A stretch of 64,000 bases of DNA from Hyperoodon ampullatus (Eukaryota > Chordata > Mammalia > Artiodactyla > Ziphiidae): contig OX457056.1 in assembly GCA_949752795.1 (NCBI GenBank), forward strand, positions 179,266,428-179,330,427. The letters are read 5' to 3'. Positions within the stretch are counted from its first letter, which is position 1; the number at the start of each line of letters is the position of its first letter. Positions 38,061-51,499 of the stretch are shown here, in pieces. A program made the position numbers and the translations under genes. A model generated the notes under the pieces. The model saw only the letters and a list, made by a program, of their open reading frames with translations. It did no database searches and was not told the DNA's origin.

Positions 38061-39025
38061 TGTCAAGTGCTGGAAATCATGTGATCGTGTGACAGAGTTT
38101 GGACAGATTGAGAGTTACAGCCAAGGCACTGTCCCTGTTATGCATGAGAAGTGCTCTATTGTCTCCTGGAAACTCTGGACTTCATCTGAGCCTGCTCTGG
38201 AAAGATGATGGAATTAAAACAGGAAGACTTAACCTCGTGACAGCAAGTAGGTTTATCTAAGGGATATATGAGCTCCATATTATTCAAAATATATAAAATT
38301 TGGTCTAACATAGGATTTGGGGTAAGACAGTGATTTGAGCACAGGCATCTAACTGCCTCTATCTCCATTAATTTCATTAGAAAGATTGATAGATAATAAA
38401 AATGGAGAACAAAAATTTTTCAGGCCCGGGTTGCAGTCAAAAGTGAAAAATAAACTTGAAGGATTTCTAAATTATACCTTATTTTCATCCAGGGGAAAAT
38501 AAAGAGGCGTGCCTGAAACGCCAGAGAGGCATCAAGTAGGCTGGTAAAGCAGAGGCAATGAGAGAATTGGTTCATAAACAAACTTCAATATGTAAATTTG
38601 ACAAAATTTTCTTGGCTGATTGGAATTTGCAGATGTTAAGTGAAAGATGGGGGATCGGTTGTAGAATTCTGTCTTGAATCTAGCACAAGAAGAAGAGAGA
38701 AAAAAGCCTCCTGCACCCAAGGAGGGAACACAGCTGTCCTCCTGAGACTGGAGTGTGTCCCATGAGGGAGGTGAGAAAACCCTGATGGAGCTCCACTCCC
38801 CAGTCACCATGAGGATGAGGGGCAAGCCTGCAAGGCAGGACTGGCCTCACGCAGCTCCTCCTCCTCTGTTCCTTGTTGACCTAAACAGGCAGTATTTGAA
38901 AGTAACTGAACTGAGTGCCCCAGGCTCGTGAGCTTGGAGAAAGCGGCCAGTGCAGCCAACCTGGGCTCTTCCCTGATAGAGTGAAGAACAACACAGCAAA
39001 AGGAGCTCTCACTTGACCCTCCACT
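38061..39025. other. No recognisable gene or repeat family
   Basis: This is anonymous sequence of average composition with short overlapping ORFs on the minus strand only. Confidence 0.35.
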
Positions 39026-39029
39026 TGCT

Positions 39030-39356
39030 AAGTGTGCCCCAACTCAGGGCCTTTGCATGTACTGTTCTCTCTTACTCAGTGCTCTTCCCCAGGTATTTAC
39101 ACGGCTCCCCTTTTCAGTTCATCAAGGTCTCTGCACAAAGGCCACATCTTCAGGACACACTTCTCTGACCAATCCATTAAAAATATCCATCTCTTTATGT
39201 TTCATCTCCTTACCCAACTTTAGTCTCCTTCTTAGACACTACATTATGCATTTATATATTCATCTATTGTCTTTTCTGTAACACACTGAGTTCCAGTCCT
39301 CTATACCCCAGTGCTTAGATCAGTGTTGGTTACAGAGATAATCAATAAATATGAGT
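39030..39356 (+). repeat. L2 LINE 3' end
   Basis: The L2 3' pattern is well kept: 'cagggcctttgcatgtactgtt', 'gctcttccccaggta', 'caaggtctctgcacaaaggcc', 'atcttcaggacacacttctctgacc', and 'tcagtgttggttacagagat' before 'caataaatatgag'. Confidence 0.8.
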
Positions 39357-40400
39357 TAGCTCGACCCTCCCTTTCTCATTCCCCATCCTCTCTCACAACT
39401 ATAGAATCTCATTTCAGAAGATATGAGAATCAGGGTTTTCAGAACTGAAGGAGTCAAGCCATCCATGCTATTACAGGCACCACCACCTTCGCTTGTTCAA
39501 TCCACATCAAGATTTCATGCTCTATCCACATCCTTCTTTGTGACCTGACTGCATGGAGCTTCTTGAGCTCTGCATCTCTTTATACTGCCAGGAGGAAGCA
39601 GGAGTAATAGATTGCTCCCAGAACTGCCTGCCCCATCGTTGAGCCTCCAGCTCAAGCTCCCCAGTAAGTGCCCGAGTGCGGCAGTAAGCTCTGCAGCCAA
39701 TGGCTGGTATCATCATAGACACCAGGTAAGCTTTATTAGCCTTTATGGCACTCAATACATAATAAATAACAATATACTGCCAGATGTTTACTGTATGACT
39801 GCCACTGTGATGAACTGTTCAGGAGAAAGTAACGACCATGAGCAAATAGAAAAGCAAACAAAGAAACAATCTGTTGTGCTGTGCTTAAAAATAAATCTAG
39901 GAACACAGAGAGATTCATCAGGAGTTGAAATATTTTGTTGACAAAGCCGCAGGGATAATAGGTGTGTTTAAATGTGCCTTTCTGTGCACAGCTTCCCTGG
40001 GGCATGCTAGCCCACCTTTCTCCAGCTCTCACAGTCACATGAAGGCAGAGCGGGCCACCTGGGGTTAGGGAGAAGGCATGCACTGATCCCTTGTCATCCC
40101 TTGTGACCTGAGACAATGACTCAGATGTTTTATGTCCGGGGAAGCTGGTTTCATTCCGACTCCTGAAGGCCAGGAGTTGGGTGCTCAGACATGAGCAATA
40201 ATGGTGTGTTTGGTCCTTTAACAGACCCTAGTCACTATATATATCCTGGGCTATAATTCCTTCTTTTTAAATTCCTGTACTTGTTAGAGGGACTTGAGGG
40301 GAGGCACCACTATTTCATAGTTTTTGTCCCAGTAAAGGAATATTGCTGGATGTCTGAATGCGTAATAGCAGCAAAACACACAGTGCCAAAGACTGAATTC
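39357..40400. other. No recognisable gene or repeat family
   Basis: This is anonymous sequence. The antiparallel ORFs at 39515-40116 show no domain. Confidence 0.35.
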
Positions 40401-40404
40401 TGTT

Positions 40405-40660
40405 AAAAGCTGATGGATATACTGCATGTTTCCATTTATAAAATAACCTTGAAATGACCAAAGATTATAGTGATGGAGAGCAAATCAGTGGTTGCCCAGG
40501 TTAGGGTTGAGGCGGGGTATGACTCTTCAGAGGTAGCGTGAAAGAGTTTCTTTGTAGTGATGGAAGAGTTCCGTATCTTCATTGTGGTGGTGGTAACACA
40601 AGTTCATACACGTGTTGAAATTTCATAGTACTATACACCACCACCAAAAACAACAACAAC
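40405..40660 (+). repeat. Old L1 3'UTR fragment
   Basis: L1M-type 3'UTR features are present: 'actgcatgtttccatttataaa', 'gcaaatcagtggttgcccagg', and 'gtggtggtggtaacacaag'. An adjacent imperfect direct repeat, 'tatgtaaaatgttat' and 'tatgtaaaatgttaa', lies at 40750-40800. Confidence 0.55.
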
Positions 40661-41635
40661 AAACACCTGATGAAAACCAAATAAGGTCTGTAGTTTAATT
40701 GACAGTATCATGCCACTGCCAATGTCCTGGTTTTGAAATGCACTATGATATGTAAAATGTTATCGCTGGGGAAAGCACTAGGTTATGTAAAATGTTAACA
40801 TTGGGTGAAGCACATGCAGAAACTCTCTGTATTATTTTTGCAGCTTCTGTTCTTTTATGTGGAGTAACCGTACTTCCTGTGTCTCTCCCACTGCTGTGAC
40901 CACTATACCTGGAGGAACTGTTTTAGGACTCTGAAAAGTAAGTAGTAGCAAGTGGATCAGGAAAGAATACCAGAATTCCAAAGACCATCAAATTGGTGGT
41001 GAGTTTACATGCCTTTTCCTCCAGTATCCTTTGGCCTGAATTTAATTCAAACCAAAACCTAAAGGTGACCATCAGCTCAGAGAGACCTCCAGGCCCCAAG
41101 TTCTGGCTCTGGAGCTGGAAAGGGAACTCTGAAATCTCAAGAGAATGTGGAAATTCCCAGGTTTTGTTTTTATTTGTTTGTTTATTTTCTTTCTCTGGCA
41201 TCTCATGCCCAGCCCCTAAGCAGTAACACAGTGATAGTTGCAAAGGCTTCTCCAGTCAGTGGGGTTGGGGTCCTAAGAGTGTGAAGTGAATCACCGTTTT
41301 TTTTTTCATGTTCTCCTTCCACTTGACCCAAGACATAGCTGCAGTCTTAGAAGTTCAGGGGAGTGTGGGGCAAATTAAGCCACAGCACTTTGTCTGGAGG
41401 ACAAAAAAGAAGAGTGCCAGGGGCCCTTTGGAATCTGTTAAAAATGGATATATTGTACCTTGGAGACTGTGAAAAGGAAGTATTGATATATACTGAGAAA
41501 ACAACCGTATTAAGTTGTTTAAGAACTAGTCTTCAAGCCACACACACGTGGATCTGATTCTACTGAGCACACAAAACATTTAGAGAACTGAAATAACACA
41601 TAGATCATTGTCTAGGCCCCAGACTGACTGCAGGG
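40661..41635. other. No recognisable gene or repeat family
   Basis: This is anonymous sequence. Confidence 0.35.
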
Positions 41636-42726
41636 TGGCACATATCTGGGGTAAATCTGAGTGGTACTGCAAGACACTGAACACTGAACTGAGATTCACA
41701 GTTCACAGAAGGCAAGCTGAAACTTGTAGTCTGAAGCTATCCAGGTCAATTGACTACTAAAAGAACAATACCAACATTTTCCCTAGAAGAAGTACATGAC
41801 ATAATAGTCAAAATACCAGGAAACAATCCAAAGTTACTTCTCTTCTGAAAAACCAGGAAACTCTCAATTTGCATGTAAAAGATAATTAACAGGTACAAAT
41901 GCCAATATGACACTGATGCAGAACTACCTGATAAGAACGATTCAGCAGCTATTATGAAATGGTCCAAGAAGCAAAAATAAATATTCCAAAAAATGGAAAA
42001 ATAGAAAGTCAGCAAAGAAATAGAATATATAAAGAAGAAACAAATAGAAATTTTAGAACTGAAAAATATAATAACCAAACTTAAAAACTCACTGGAGAGT
42101 CTCAATAGCAACAACAAAGAGAAAAAAAGATGCAAAAAAATAAACAGAAACCCAGGGAACTGTGTGACAGTTACACAATATTTAACATTTATGTTATTGG
42201 AATTCTACAAATGGAGAAGAAAAAGTACAATTTGAAAAAAGTATTTGAAGAAGAAATGGCTGAAAACTTTCCAATTTCATCAAAAGACATAAACCTATGG
42301 AGCCAACATCAATGAAACTTAACCAGGGAAAACCCAAACAACTCCATACTCAAACACATCATAATCAAACTGCTAAAAATGAAAAACAAACAGAAAATTA
42401 TAAAAGCATCAGAGAAAACCAACACATTACCTTTAAAGAAATTGATTTTGAATGACTACAGATCTCCCATCAGAAAGCATGAAGGCCAGAAAGCAACGCC
42501 ACAACATTTTTAAACTGATGAAGGAAAGATCTATTGACCAAGAATTCTGTAGACAGTGAAAATATCCTCTGGATACAAAATGAAATAAAGACATTCCCTC
42601 ATGAAAGAAAATTAAAACAATTTGTTGTTAGCAGATTTGCACACAAGGAATTGTGGACCAAAGTTTTTCAGACAAAAGGGAACTGATATCAGAAGGAAAC
42701 TTGGAACATCAAGAATGAAGTAAGAG

Positions 42727-42934
42727 GGCTTCCCTGGTGGCACAGTGGTTGAGAGTCCGCCTGCCAATGCAGGGGACACGGATTCGTGCCCCGGTCCGGG
42801 AGGATCTCACATGCCGCGAAGTGGCTGGGCCCGTGAGCCATGGCCACTGAGCCTGCATGTCCGGAGCCTGTGCTCCGCAACGGGAGAGGCCACGACAGTG
42901 AGAGGCCCGCGTACCAAAAAAAAAAAAAAAAAAA
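42727..42934 (+). repeat. CHR SINE, short form
   Basis: It is a full short CHR copy with A-box region 'tggtggcacagtggttgag' and B-box region 'cggattcgtgcc'. The tail is a run of about 20 A. The 16-bp target-site duplication has one mismatch: aagaatgaagtaagag at 42711-42726 and aagaatgaaggaagag at 42935-42950. It is inserted in the old L1. Confidence 0.95.
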
Positions 42935-43439
42935 AAGAATGAAGGAAGAGCCACAGAAATGGTAAATAACTTGGGGGATGTGATAGACTATTCTTTTCTT
43001 CTCAATTTTTAAAATATATTCAGTTGTTGAAAATAAAAAATATATATATCATTGTGTGATGAGGTTTTTAATGTGAATTGTAATATGTAAGACAACTATA
43101 AAATAAAAGAGGGAGACTAAAAGAACCTATATGATGATAAATTTCTAAATTCTACTTGATGAGGTAAAATTATTAGGAGTCTATGAAAGATAAAGTATGT
43201 GTATTGTGACTGTGAGAACAGCCACTAATAATCTATGTAAATAGATAAGTTAAAATGTGATAAAAATGTAAAATTCACCCAGTGAAGGCAAGAAGGGAGA
43301 AACAGAAATGAAAAAATAGAGGAAACAGTCAAAACACAGGCAACAAAATATTAGACCTAAATCTAAAACTATCAATAATTGTACTACATGCACTGGTCTA
43401 AACACAGCAATTACATGAAAATATCAATAGTTTTTTTTG

Positions 43440-43856
43440 TTTGTTTGTTTTGCCATTTGCAGCAACATGGATGGACTTGGAGTACATTATGCTAAGTAAA
43501 ATAAGTCAGACAGGGAAAGACATATACTGTATGATATCACATATATGGAATGGAAAAAATACAACAAAAGTGCATATAACAGAAAAGAAGCAGACATATA
43601 TATAGATAACAAACTAGTGGTTACCAGTAGGGAGACAGAAGGGGGAGGGGCAATATAGGAGTAGGGGATAAAGAGATACAAACTATTATGTATGAAATAA
43701 GCTACAAGGATATATTGTACAACACAGGGAATACAGTCAATATTTTATAATAACTATAAATGGACTATAACCCTTAAAATTGTGAATCCATATATTGTAC
43801 ACCTGTAACATATAATACTGTACATCAGCTATACTCCAATTTAAAAAAATAACCCA
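43440..43856 (+). repeat. L1 3' end inserted in an older L1
   Basis: It runs from 'gccatttgcagcaacatgga' through 'ggttaccagtagggagacag' and 'caaggatatattgtac' to 'tcagctatactccaattt' and A7, a typical ruminant/cetacean-type L1 3'UTR. On both sides the older L1's ORF2 reading resumes (43350-43420, then 43860 onward), so it is nested. Confidence 0.75.
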
Positions 43857-46080
43857 ATTATATGCTCTCTACAACAAACTCACTTCAAATGTAACAAAAT
43901 AAGTAAATTAAAAATAAAAGGATGGGCAATTATGTCCCATGCAAAGGTTAATCCAAAGAGAGCTGAAGTGGCTATATTAATATCAGACAAAGAAGATTTC
44001 AGAGCACAGAAAATTACCAGGGATTAAGAGAATCATTGCATATTAATCAATTGTTCAATTCACAAAAAAAGAAATAACAATCCTACATGCATATGTACAT
44101 AGGAACAGAGCTTCAATATGCAAAAACTGACAGAAATTAAAGGAGAAATAAAAACATTCACAATTATATTTAGAGAATTCAACATACATCACTCAGTAAT
44201 GGTTAGAAGTAGTAGACAGACTATTAACAAGGATATTGAGGAAGTGAAAAAAACCATCAACCAACTGATCTAATTGGTGTTTATAGAACACTCCACCCAA
44301 CAACAGTAGAATGTACATTCTTGTAACATCCACATGGATCATTCACCAAGATTGTCAATATTCTGGTCATAAAACAAACTTTAACAAATTTAAAATAATT
44401 AAATCCTGCAAATTATGTTCCCAGATCTTAATGGAATTAAATTAGAAATCAATAACAGATAACTGGAAAATCCTCAAACACCTGGATATCAAACAGCACA
44501 CTTCTAAATAATCTGTGGGTCAAAGAGAAGTCCTGAAGTAAATTAGAAAAAATTTTGAACTTAAAGAAAATAAAAATACAAAGATATTAAGAGTTGTGGG
44601 GTGCAGTTTAAGCAGTGCATGCAGTGATATTCATAGCAAAAAATGCTTTTATTAGAAAATAAGGTCTCAAGTCAATAATTCATGATTCTAAGTTAAGAAC
44701 TGAGAAAAAGAAAAATGAAATAAAAACCTAAAACAGCATAAGGAACAAGATAATAAAGAGTAAACTTCAATAAAATTAAAAGCCAAAAAATAAAAATCAA
44801 TGTAATCAAATGTCGGTTCTTTAAAAAGAAGAATACAACTGATAAATCTCTATCAGACTGATAAAGCAAAAAGAGAGAAGACCCAAATTGCCAATTGCAG
44901 AAATAAAAGAAGAAATTTCACTAAAGATACTATAGATATTAAAAGGATAATACATGAATATTCTGCCCAACTCTATGCAATCTAATCCACAATTTATGTG
45001 AAATGGTGTAGTTCTTTGAAAACTTTACCCAAATTCACACAAGATGAAATAAATAAAGTCTTATAAATATTAAAGAAATGAAATTTTTGGTTTAAACATC
45101 TTCTGAAAAAGAAATCCCCAAGCCCAGATGGTTTCACAGGTGAATCATATCAGATATTTAAAGAAATAACACCAATTGTATACAATGTCTCTCAGATAAT
45201 AGAAGAAAACATATCTGAAGTCACTTTATGAAACTTTCATCACCCTGTGCCAAAAGATTGTAGGAAAAAGGAAAACTACAGACCAATATCCTTCATGAAA
45301 AATCGCAAAAATCATAACAAAATAATACCAAACTACATGAAGTGATATATTCACAGTCAACACTGCAACCAAGTGAGATTTATCCCAAGAGAATAAGGCT
45401 GTTTTGATATTTTAAAAACAATCAATGTGATCTACCATATTCAAAGTCCAAAGAAGAAAAAGTAAATTAACAGATCAATTGATGAAGGAAAAGAATGTGA
45501 CAAAATTCAATACCCATTCATGATAAAACCTAGGACTATAAAGGAACTTCCTTAACATGATAAAGGGCATCAAAAAAACAAAAACAAGAACAAAAATCAT
45601 ACAGCTAATATCATACTTACTAGTGAAAGACTGAATGCTTTCTTCTTAAGATTGGGAAAGATAAGGATGTCATTCTCATTACTTCTATTCAGCTTAGTAT
45701 TGGAAGTTTTAGCCAGTGCAACAAGCAAGAAACAGAAATTATTTTAAGAAATAGACTAGAAATGAAGAAATAAAACTGTTTCTATTCACAGATGACTGAC
45801 TGTCCACCTAGAAAATCCGAGAGGATAAAAAATTTAAAAAAACCAAACATAAATCCTTCTAGAAATTATAATAAGTTTAGCAAGTTTGCAGGACATAAGA
45901 ATAATCAATTCTTTTTCTAAGCAGAAATTAAATCAATACCATTTATAATAGTTCTAAGAAAATAATGAGATACTTTGGTATAAATATTTTTTAAAAATCA
46001 AGTATAGGATTTATATACCAAAAACTACAAATCACTGATGAAAGAAATTAGCAAAGACCTAAATAAATGGAGGTATTCCC

Positions 46081-46382
46081 AATGTGATATTTGAAGGTGG
46101 GACCTTTGGGAGGTAATAAGGTCATGGAGGTGGAGCCCTCATAAATGGGATTAGTGCCTTTATAAGAAGTATGAGTTATATGACCTCTCACTCAGCCTTG
46201 TAGGGATAGAGCAAGAAGATAGCTAATTACCAGCCAGGAAATGGGCTATCATCTGACACTGGATCTGCCAATACCTTAATCTTGGATTTCCCAGCTTCCA
46301 GCACTATGAGAAATAAAACTTTTTTGTTTAAGCCACTCAGTCTATGGTATGTTTATTATAGTAGCCCAACTGACTAAGACAC
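46081..46382 (+). repeat. MLT1-type LTR, 5'-truncated, inside the old L1
   Basis: It starts within the LTR at 'cccaatgtgatatttgaagg' and contains 'gggacctttgggaggtaataagg', 'ggagccctcataaatggg' and 'ccagcactatgagaaataaa'. It ends 'gtagcccaactgactaagaca'. The flanking L1 coding remnant continues on both sides. Confidence 0.8.
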
Positions 46383-47999
46383 ATGTTTACAGATTAGAAG
46401 ATTCAACATAGTAAAGACATTAATTCTTCCCAACTTGATCTGTAAATGAATGTAATACTGACCAAAATTTCAGCAAAACATATTGTAGATTTAGACAAGC
46501 TGATTCTAAAATTTATATAAAAAGGTAAAGAAACTTGAATAGATATAACAATTTTGATCAAGTATAAAACGTTTGGAGAAATCACACTGTCCAAATTTAA
46601 GACTTTCTATAAGTCTATAGTAATCAAGACATTGTGTTATTGGTGAAGGAATAAACACATACATCAGTGAAACAGAATAGAGTGCCTAGAAATAGACCCT
46701 CACAAATATGGCCAATTGATATTTGACAAAGCTGCAAAAGTAACTGAAGAGAGAAAAGACAGCCTTTTTCAACAAATGGTGTTAGAACAATCTGATATAC
46801 ATAGACAAAAAAATAGACCTTAACCTACATCTCATATCTTATACAAAAATTAATTCAGAATTGCTTATACATCTAAATATATAATGCAAAACTATAAATA
46901 TTTTAGGAGAAAATCTTCGTAACCTAGGGCTATACAAAGAATTAGAATTCTCAGACATGATACCAAAAACCTGAGACATAAAAATTATATATTTTTGATA
47001 AATTGAACCATCAAATTTAACAACTTTTGCTCTGCACAAGGCACTACCAGAAGAATGAAAAAGCAAGCTACCGATTGGGGAAATATGTTTAAAAATCATA
47101 TATCTGACAAAGGACTTCTACCCATAATAATCAAGAACTTTCAAAACACACTGCGAGAAAATAAATAACACATTTTTTTTAAATAGGCAAAATACGTTGA
47201 CAGACACTTCACCAAAGATGTATGGATGGCAAATAATCACATGAAAAGGTATTCAACATGATTAGCTAGTGAATGCAAATTAAAATCATGATGCAACAAA
47301 ACTGCCATCTATTGAATGTCTTAACTAAAATTTCTTCTTAACTAAAAATTTCTGATGATACCAAGTGCTGGAGAAGGAGTGGAACAGATGGATCTCTCAT
47401 ACATTTCTGGTGGGAATATAAAATTATGCAGCCACTATAGAAAACTGGTCAGTAGTTTCTTCTAGAGTTAATCATGTACTTATTACGGCCCAGCAATTTC
47501 ACTTCTAGACATTGAACCTAAAGAAGTGAAAACGTATGTTCAAGTACACAAAACCTGTACATGGATATTTATAGCAGCTTTACTCTTAATCACCAAACAC
47601 TGAAAATAACCCAAATATCTCTCAAATAGGGAATGAATAAGCAAGTGGTGCTACATCCACACCATGAAACATCCTTCAGCCATAATAAGGAACAACCATT
47701 AATACTAATTAAAAAAATGATGATTCTCCAAAAGCATTATGCTGACTGATAGAAGCCAATCTCAAAAGGTTATATATCACATGGTTTCATTTATTTGACA
47801 TTCACAAAAAGGCAAAACTACTGTGTTGGAAAACAGATTAGTGGTTGCCCAAGGTTGTGAGTGGGTAGGAAATATGAGGATAAAGAGAAAACATAAGGAA
47901 GTTCTTTTTTTTTTTTGAGTGACGAAATTGTTCCATATGCTGATTATTGTGGTTGTTACATAAATCTATACATGTATTAAAATTCACAGAAACGACATT

Positions 48000-49720
48000 A
48001 ATCAGGACAGTGTGGTATTGGCAAAAGACCAGACAAATAAATCAACGGAACGGAATAGAGACCCCAGAAGTTGACCTACACAAATAGAGCCTAACAAACT
48101 TTGACAAAGGAGCAAAGGAAATTTAATGGGGAAAAGATAGTCTTTTCAACAAATGTTGATGGAACAACAGGACATCCACATACAAAAAAAATTTATCTTG
48201 ACACAGACCTTACACTTTTCACAAAATTTAACTGAAAATGGACTATAGATTCAAATATAAATGCAAAATTATAAAACTTCTAGAAGTTAACATGGGAGAA
48301 AATCTAGGTGTCCTTGGGTTTGGCACTGACTTTGTAATACAGTACGAAAGCACACTCCATGGAAGAAAAAATTGATAAGCTGGACTTCATTAAAACGAAA
48401 AACATCTACCCTAAGAAATACACTTTTAAGAGAATGAAAAAACAAGCCACAGACTGGGACAAAATAGTTGCCAAATGCATATCTGATAAAGCCCTACTAT
48501 CCAAAATATATGAAGAGCTCTTAAAACTCAAAAATAAGAAAACATACAGCTCAATTAAAATGGGTAAAGGGGGGCTTCCCTGGTGGCGCAGTGGTTGAGA
48601 GTCCGCCTGCCGATGCAGGGGACACGGGTTCATGCCCTGGTCCGGGAAGATACCACATGATGCGGAGCAGCTGGGCCCGTGAGCCATGGCCGCTGAGCCT
48701 GCGCGTCCAGAGCCTGTGCTCCACAACGGGAGAGGCCACAACAGTGAGAGGCCCGCGTACCGCAAAAAAAAAAAAAAAATGGGTAAAGGGTCCAAACAAA
48801 CATCTCACCAAAGAAGATAATCAAATGGCAAATAGTCATATGAAAAGATGTAACACATCATATATCATTAGGTAATGGCAATTAAAATAACAGTGATAAA
48901 ACACTACACACCAATTAGAATAGTTAACATCCAGAACACTGACAACATCATAAGCTAGTGAAGACTCAGCGCAAGAGGAACTCTCAATCATTGCTTGTGG
49001 AAATGCAAAATGGTACAGCTGCTTTGGAAGAACAGTCTAGCAGTATCTTCCAAAGCTAAACACAGTCTTACCATACAATCCAGAAACATCTCTTCTTGCA
49101 GGTCCACACAAAAACCTACATAGTAATTTCATAACTGCCAAGCCTTGGAAGCAACCAAAATGTCCTTCAGTAGGTGAATGGATAAATAAACTGCTACATC
49201 CAGATAATGGAATATTATTTAGCACTGAAAAGAAATGAGCTATCAAGCCACAAAAAGACATGAAGGAACCTTAAATACACATTACTAAGTGAAAGAAATC
49301 TGTCTGAAAGGGCCAGCTATATAATTCCAGCTATATGACGTTCTGAACTGGCAAAACTATAGTGACTAATAAGATCAATGGTTTACAGGGATTGAGGGGA
49401 AATAAGGGGGGATGAATAGGTAGAGGGAAGGGGATGTTTAGGACAGTGAAGATATTCTGTATGATAATACAATGGTGGATATATGTCATTACACATTAGT
49501 TAAAACCCAACACCAAACGTCAACTATAAAGAAAACTATGACCTTTGGGTGATTATGATGTGTCAATGGAGATTGATTGATTGTAACAAACTACCACTCT
49601 GGTGCAAGGTGTTGATAGAAGGGGAGGTTGTGCATGTACAGGGGCAGGGGGTATATGGGAACTTCCTCTCGATTTTGCTGTGAACCTAAAACTACCCTAA
49701 AAATAAAGTCTAGGAGTTAC
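48000..49720 (+). repeat. Second old L1 3' part (ORF2 C-terminus and 3'UTR)
   Basis: The C-terminal ORF2 region starts at 'atcaggacagtgtggtattgg' and continues to 'ctgctacatccagataatgg'. It is followed by an L1M 3'UTR with 'cagctatatgacgttctg', 'gggtgattatgatgtgtcaatg' and 'ctaccactctggtgcaag', ending in 'aaaataaagtct'. A 79-codon open piece remains at 48359-48598 ('LDFIKTKNIYPKKYTFKRMK'). It is interrupted by the CHR SINE at 48572-48775. Confidence 0.75.
48572..48775 (+). repeat. CHR SINE, short form
   Basis: It is a full short copy ending 'gtaccgcaaaa'. A perfect 15-bp target-site duplication, aaaatgggtaaaggg, lies at 48557-48571 and 48776-48790. It is inserted in the old L1 C-terminal region. 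Its B box is altered (gggttcatgccc). Confidence 0.95.
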
Positions 49721-49721
49721 T

Positions 49722-49805
49722 CAGTTTTCCTGGGTCTCTCCCATGTATACAGGAGCTGCACATGTTATTAAACTTGTTTGGTTTTCTCCTGTTAAAAAGA
49801 AACAA
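49722..49805 (+). repeat. Possible ERV LTR U5 fragment
   Basis: The stretch 'cctgggtctctcccatgtata' and 'tgttattaaacttgtttggttttctcctgtta' resembles the R-U5 end of a class I ERV LTR. It is too short for a firm call. Confidence 0.3.
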
Positions 49806-49899
49806 AAAACCCCACAAAAGTCTATTAAAAAAAGAATAGTTATTTACCTCCCAAACTAACAATGCAATAAGAGCAAATATTCATTTGGTGCTTACTGTG

Positions 49900-50165
49900 G
49901 ATAGTGGAAATATGATATTGATATTGGTCAAAACCTATAGAACTGTACAACACAGAGTGAGTCTTAATGTAAACTATAGGATTTAGTCAATAATAATGTA
50001 TCAATATGGGTTCATCAATTATAACAAATGTACCACATTAATATAAGTTGTTAATAACTGTGTACAGAATATGGGGTAGAAAGGTAGTATATGGGAACTC
50101 TTTGTAATACCTGCTCAACTTTTCTGAAAAGCTCAAACTGCTCTAAAAAATATACTCCATTAGCT
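49900..50165 (+). repeat. Old L1 3'UTR fragment
   Basis: A second copy of the L1M 3' terminal pattern is present: 'cagagtgagtcttaatgtaaactatagg', 'atcaatatgggttcatcaattataac', 'tatatgggaactctttgtaat' and 'aactgctctaaaaaatat'. Confidence 0.65.
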
Positions 50166-50389
50166 AAAAAGTCACAAAACTGAACACTGGAAGAAAAAAA
50201 TCTATTTTACTGTATTGATCATTTTAAAAACTGAAAATAAAAGCAACCTAGGTGTACAACAACAGGGGAAAGTTTATATGTGCCTATAGGCAAATCTGCT
50301 CAGTCATCATTCAACAAATATTTATTTAGAGCCTCATGGACTTAGAAATTAAACATCTACTCAGAGTACTAGCATTTATTCTTCCTTTT

Positions 50390-51283
50390 CTTTCACTCAA
50401 TTAATTAGTGTCAATTAATCTCCATCTTGTGAGACTCTCCAGTCCTCTGGAGCTTTTTTCCATTTTTCATAGCTTAGATTTTCTGGCTGATAATTTTCTC
50501 CACTTCCTTGCCATTATCTTTGTCTCTCTTGTCCTTTTGCCAAACCCACCTGGCTACTGTGAGACCATTCAACTACTTTCCTTCTTCACCTCCGGACATA
50601 GGACACTGAACACTGCTGGAGAAAACTCCCGAAGCATACTCTTGGGGGGGTGGTCATTGTAGCATCTCTGATTTCAAGGAAGTTCCCAGCACTACTCAGT
50701 ATTAATGTTATATTTGTGTGTGTGAGTTCTTCTTCCATAACGGTAATTTTAAACCTTCTCCACTTTTCTTAAATATCTGACTCTACCACCCTGCTTTCCC
50801 TCAGCAGTTGGCATTTCACTAAAAATGCATTAGGAGTCAGCACATGAGATCTACCAGAAATTCCCACTACTCAACTGATAAATGTAGCCTCACCCAAAAT
50901 CATTGTCCTTTCTTTCTGCCTATTAAAATGGAAGCCTTATCCTCCAGGTCTGCTCTTTCCTCCTGGGGACCTCATCCTATTAATTAATCCTCTCTCTGTT
51001 ATCATTGAATTATTTTCAAAGTATCCCTTTCTACAAGATTTCTCCCAAAAGCATTTACACTTTATCAAATCTTTTCCAGTTTTGAAAAAAAAAAAAAAAT
51101 CCTGTTCAGATAAACATTAGAGCTTCTATCCTGTTCTCTCTTCTTATTGAGAACCATTGACTGTCATTGAGATAATTCCTCACTTTTCACTCACTTCTCA
51201 ATTCAAGTCATCTGATTCTTTTCCATAAAATAATGTACTGAAAAAGGTATTAATGAACTGTTTGGATGCCAAATCTAATGGGC
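50390..51283 (+). repeat. L2 LINE, left part of an L2 split by the young L1
   Basis: The end near 51262-51283 ('gtttggatgccaaatctaatgggc') and the sequence resuming at 59270 together follow L2 ORF2. That leaves one L2 host broken by the L1. The 5' part (50390-50900) is only weakly L2-like. Confidence 0.55.
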
Positions 51284-51295
51284 GAGGAAGGCAGG

Positions 51296-51305
51296 AAGAT
51301 GGCGG
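51296..51305 (+). promoter_or_regulatory. YY1-type site at the L1 5' end
   Basis: aagatggcgg matches the YY1 core that in human L1 lies at the same distance from the element's first base and directs accurate transcription start. Binding here is inferred from motif and position only. Confidence 0.7.
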
Positions 51306-51499
51306 AAGAGTAGGACGCGGAGATCACCTTCCTCCCCACAGATACATCAGAAATTCATCTACACGTGGAACAACTCCTACAGAACACCTACTGAACGCTG
51401 ACAGAAGACCTCAGACCCCCCAAAAGGCAAGAAACTCCCCAAATACCTGGGTAGGGCAAAAGAAAAAAGAATAAACAGAGACAAAAGGATAGGGACGGG

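Larger units (their letters stand above)
41640..47990 (+). repeat. Old L1 with ORF1 and ORF2 remnants, split by three insertions
   Basis: Successive segments follow one old L1 in order. ORF1-like remnants cover 41940-42700 ('agaaattttagaactgaaaaatataataacc', 'aatggctgaaaactttcc'). The ORF2 start is at 43350-43420. Endonuclease parts cover 43860-44560. The RT with 'agcccagatggtttcacaggtga' is at about 45120. The C-terminal part covers 46390-47500 and a 3'UTR-like end reaches about 47990. It is interrupted by the CHR SINE at 42727, another L1 3' end at 43440 and an MLT1 fragment at 46081. All frames are broken. It could include pieces from more than one L1M subfamily. Confidence 0.65.
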
